Source: Actinomycetota bacterium (GTDB lineage Bacteria; Actinomycetota; Thermoleophilia; Solirubrobacterales; Solirubrobacteraceae). Taken from it: a DNA stretch of 6,311 nt. Location: assembly GCA_903970315.1 (NCBI GenBank), contig CAJCIJ010000158.1, forward strand, positions 1-6,311, given 5' to 3'. The position numbers were made by a program, and so were the translations under genes. This document shows, one piece after another, positions 4,352 through 6,311 of this stretch. Each line of letters begins with the position of its first letter. Position 1 is the stretch's first letter. The notes beneath the pieces were generated by a model that was not told the DNA's origin, did not search any database, and saw only the letters and a list, made by a program, of their open reading frames with translations.

Positions 4352-6007
4352 TCAGACGATCCGGATCGTCTCGACGCCAGGCGAGGCGCCGGCCTCTGTC
4401 ACGACGATCCTCGCCACGACCTTGCCGCCGTGCCGCAGCAGCCCCGCGATCAGCTTCTTCTGGGCGACCGTGAACCTGAGGGTGACGAGCGCCGGCTTGC
4501 CCGACCCGGGGAGATGGACGCTCTTGAACGGCAGGGCCCTCGAGGCCGTGTTGCGGGCAGCCTTCACACCCGGAGGCAGAACCGACCCTGAGACCGTGCA
4601 GGGAAGTCCGCACGTCACCTCGAGCTTCACCACACCACTCTTGAATTTCGCCTTCGCCGGCCCGGCCAGCACGATCGCTTTGAGGACGGGGGGGCCAGAG
4701 GTGATCGACGCAGGAGGTTTCCCTGTCGGCGTTTCGTTGGTGGTCGTGGTCGTCGTCGAAGCGGTCGTGGTCGAGGTGGTCGTGGTCGAGGTGGTCGTGG
4801 TTGACGTTTTTTCTTCCTGCGGCGGGATTGAACTGGTCAGGAAGCCGTCCATCGCGTCGACCGAGGGCTCCGCGCCACCCGCGGCGAACGCATCTTCGGG
4901 GAACGTGACCGCCTTGCCCGGTTCATCGATCATCTGCACGACAGGACCGCCGTACACCCCCAGGTAGGCGAATGGGCCGAGCGTGTAGATCGAGATGATC
5001 GCGTCGCCGTCCGGCTGTTTGTAGGGGGCGAGGCTGGTCGGCGGGTCGGTCAGGTTGACGGTGTCGTAGACCGAATCGCCGCCGATCGTCAGAAATTCGA
5101 CCTGCGGCCCTTCCTCGCCGGCGATCAGCGCGGATGAGGAGTAGGCCAGCGCCGTCACGCCCTCGGTGTACGGCGCCACTTCCGCGAAGCTGTCGTCGAA
5201 CCCGAACTGCGCGATGCCCTTGACCTGGGTGACTTCTTCGGGCGAGAAGCTGCCGACGGCAAATCTGTCCGTCGTCGCGGCGCCGATGTCGACTTGCTCG
5301 TTGTCTTTCGGACCACCCGCCAGCCCCAGCGGCGAGAGTCCTTCGACGACGCCGCTCGTGGTGTTGATCTTCAGCGGCTGCAGGAACGCCTCGCGGTGCT
5401 GCTGAAAGATGTACGTGAGCTCGTTGCCCGCCAAGCCCGCGCCGAAGAAGCCTTCGGTTTTGCTTTCGTGGATATACAGCGATTCGGTCGGAATCCCCGT
5501 TTCGGTATTGACGGTGAAGGTCTTCAGGCCCACCGTCGCGCCTTCGCCGGGGTATTCGCAGCTCGGCGCGAACAGTTTGACCGGCCCCGCGCCTTCTTCG
5601 TCGAACACCAGCAGTCCCGGGTCGCCCGAGAGTTTGCAGACGTCCGTCACTTCCAGGCCACCGATCCGCGTCAGCGTCCCGTTGCTCGTGTCCACCTTGT
5701 AGGCGTCGAGCTCGGCGCTAGTCTCGGTTGGCGCGGTGGCCGAGAGCGCATACACGTACACGCCCGATGACGTCTGCGCCACCGCCACACCGAGCCCGTA
5801 CTCGTCGGTCAGTTTGATGCTCGTAACGAGGTCCAGTTCGCCGTGTTCGTTCAGGCTGAAGCCCTGGAGTTCGCCGACCGGCGTGACGGAGGTTGCGTAG
5901 ACGTAGCCGATCGTCGAAGCCGCCGCTGCGTCCGCATAGCCGGCGCAGCCGAGCAGCAGCGTCGCCATCGCCGTAGCAGTCGTGATTCGTCTCAGAAGCC
6001 GGACCAA
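4352..6007 (-). CDS. secreted or lipid-anchored beta-propeller protein with Thr-rich linker and beta-sandwich tail
   Basis: The protein is 551 aa from TTG 6007. The N-terminus (VRLLRRITTATAMATLLLGC) has a basic start, a hydrophobic stretch and LLGC, a possible lipobox; cleavage after ADA by signal peptidase I is the alternative. Residues about 30-390 carry recurring strand patterns (IGYVYATSV, SGVYVYALSA, ELDAYKVDTSNGTLTRIG, GLKTFTVNTETG) like lactonase-type or YVTN-like beta-propellers. No lactonase catalytic signature is evident, so binding or structural roles are as likely as enzymatic ones. A Thr/Ser linker (about 400-423) leads to a C-terminal beta-sandwich (about 440-551) with a CGLPC pair, a tail I recall from secreted Thermoleophilia proteins. 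The frame is open to ATG 6151, but the extra 48 codons are poor in G/C third positions and hold two inverted repeats, so they look like leader DNA. The protein should act at the cell surface; no operon partner is visible. Confidence 0.87.
   Translation of the reverse strand: MVRLLRRITTATAMATLLLGCAGYADAAAASTIGYVYATSVTPVGELQGFSLNEHGELDLVTSIKLTDEYGLGVAVAQTSSGVYVYALSATAPTETSAELDAYKVDTSNGTLTRIGGLEVTDVCKLSGDPGLLVFDEEGAGPVKLFAPSCEYPGEGATVGLKTFTVNTETGIPTESLYIHESKTEGFFGAGLAGNELTYIFQQHREAFLQPLKINTTSGVVEGLSPLGLAGGPKDNEQVDIGAATTDRFAVGSFSPEEVTQVKGIAQFGFDDSFAEVAPYTEGVTALAYSSSALIAGEEGPQVEFLTIGGDSVYDTVNLTDPPTSLAPYKQPDGDAIISIYTLGPFAYLGVYGGPVVQMIDEPGKAVTFPEDAFAAGGAEPSVDAMDGFLTSSIPPQEEKTSTTTTSTTTTSTTTASTTTTTTNETPTGKPPASITSGPPVLKAIVLAGPAKAKFKSGVVKLEVTCGLPCTVSGSVLPPGVKAARNTASRALPFKSVHLPGSGKPALVTLRFTVAQKKLIAGLLRHGGKVVARIVVTEAGASPGVETIRIV
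4748..4807 (-). repeat. 15-bp tandem repeat encoding the Thr-rich linker
   Basis: The plus-strand unit GGTCGTGGTCGAGGT occurs exactly at 4763-4777 and 4778-4792, with degenerate units before (4748-4762, 3 changes) and after (4793-4807, 2 changes). Each whole unit encodes a TSTTT-type pentapeptide on the minus strand. The array can change copy number by slippage in frame, altering the length of the likely exposed, possibly glycosylated linker without breaking the gene. Confidence 0.65.
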
Positions 6008-6089
6008 CTCGACCGCGCTGAGACCTTCAGCACGACCGCGACGATCCCCACCGCGGCTCCAAGGCCACGGATGGCTGGCGTTTGCGTGT

Positions 6090-6140
6090 CGATGCCGCCG
6101 GGAAGGCATCGCTGAATGATGAGCAATCTCTCTCATCATT
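6090..6140 (-). promoter_or_regulatory. two adjacent perfect inverted repeats in the propeller gene leader
   Basis: AATGATGAG/CTCATCATT (6115-6123 with 6132-6140, 9 bp) and CGATGCC/GGCATCG (6090-6096 with 6105-6111, 7 bp) both have 8-base loops and lie 3 bases apart. The first is markedly AT-rich for this DNA. They sit about 80-130 bases upstream of the preferred TTG start, so they could be a pair of operators or leader-RNA hairpins. If ATG 6151 were the start they would be coding, which seems less likely. Confidence 0.45.
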
Positions 6141-6268
6141 TCCACTCGCATTCCGCGCGCAGCGTGACGGCGCCCTTACGAGCTTGCGGGCTCCTCGAGT
6201 GCACCGGCGAGCAGCGGGCGATCAACCGGTAGCAGAGCGACGGCGTCGAGATCGCCCCCGCTCGCGTC

Positions 6269-6311
6269 ATGAGCGGCTCCGACAGCACCTCCTGGCGCGA
6301 GCAACAGACCG
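6269..6311 (+). CDS. possible 5' end of a divergent gene, cut by the window edge
   Basis: From ATG 6269 the frame reads MSGSDSTSWREQQT to the window edge, with 13 of 14 codons ending in G or C. Among the frames here it best fits the expected position bias (third position richest in GC, second poorest). No Shine-Dalgarno or -10 box is clear, and 14 residues cannot identify a family. An opposite-strand frame ending in TAA at 6176-6178 is also open to the edge, so the strand is not settled. If real, this gene diverges from the propeller gene and would share its control region. Confidence 0.25.
   Translation, partial: MSGSDSTSWREQQT

Noticed and set aside
4730..4810. CRISPR-like array
   Set aside because: The 15-bp units are directly adjacent without spacers and encode a regular TSTTT-type peptide in frame. 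It is a coding minisatellite.
4188..4967. 259-codon plus-strand open frame with a Val-rich run
   Set aside because: The Val-rich stretch is the complement of the Thr-rich linker codons. The frame overlaps the vapBC promoter and the propeller gene in antisense and shows no domain.
6008..6151. N-terminal extension of the propeller protein from ATG 6151
   Set aside because: It would place 48 His/Arg-rich residues before a good signal sequence. Third codon positions there are not GC-biased, and the DNA holds two perfect inverted repeats.
6176..6310. Minus-strand partial frame reading GLLLAPGGAVGAAHDASGGD and ending in TAA
   Set aside because: The peptide looks plausible, but GC is concentrated at its first codon position and not the third, which is unlike coding sequence in this genome. 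A plus-strand start at 6269 fits better. Flanking sequence to the right would settle it.

Overview
The window comes from a GC-rich chromosome. The best guess is an actinobacterium of the class Thermoleophilia (Solirubrobacterales-like). This rests on GC-rich third codon positions, several genes with no Shine-Dalgarno sequence but a TAnnnT -10-like box just before the start, and two protein pieces that look lineage-typical: a C-terminal module reading VNLRGLPKG...YHTC, and a secreted propeller protein with a Thr-rich linker and a Cys-pair beta-sandwich tail. The assignment is inference from recalled family features, not a search result.

Layout, left to right. A tRNA-Val(CAC) gene (41-112, no encoded CCA) is followed by an AT-richer leader (about 169-244) holding three copies of ATGAGCCA, two of them forming a 12-bp inverted repeat that covers the start of the next gene. 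That gene (+, 236-1414) encodes an Orc1/Cdc6- or STAND-like AAA ATPase with a winged-helix tail. A single-domain cupin follows (+, 1571-2056). It converges on a divergent methylenetetrahydrofolate reductase (MetF)-like gene (-, 2123-3043), with a hairpin between the two stops. Upstream of that lies a small Lys/Ala-rich basic protein (-, 3182-3382), the one gene here with a textbook ribosome binding site.

Next is a frameshifted remnant (+, about 3422-3639) of a secreted protein's C-terminal module. It ends at a GC hairpin shared with the convergent type II toxin-antitoxin operon vapB-vapC (-, 3654-4264). The operon has an unusually clear promoter: a perfect TATAAT sits in the loop of a 7-bp inverted repeat immediately upstream of the vapB ATG. 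The rest is a large secreted or lipid-anchored beta-propeller protein (-, 4352-6007). Its leader region carries two adjacent perfect inverted repeats. The right edge may hold the start of a divergent plus-strand gene, but its coding frame is uncertain.

Functionally, only vapB and vapC clearly work together. The other genes look like independently transcribed units in an ordinary, somewhat accessory region with one toxin-antitoxin module and one decayed gene. No complete new multi-gene system is evident. The items most worth checking are the ATGAGCCA repeat cluster in front of the ATPase, the loss of catalytic acidic residues in the MetF-like protein, the vapBC operator-promoter geometry with a 16-bp direct repeat flanking vapB, and the tandem leader hairpins of the propeller gene.
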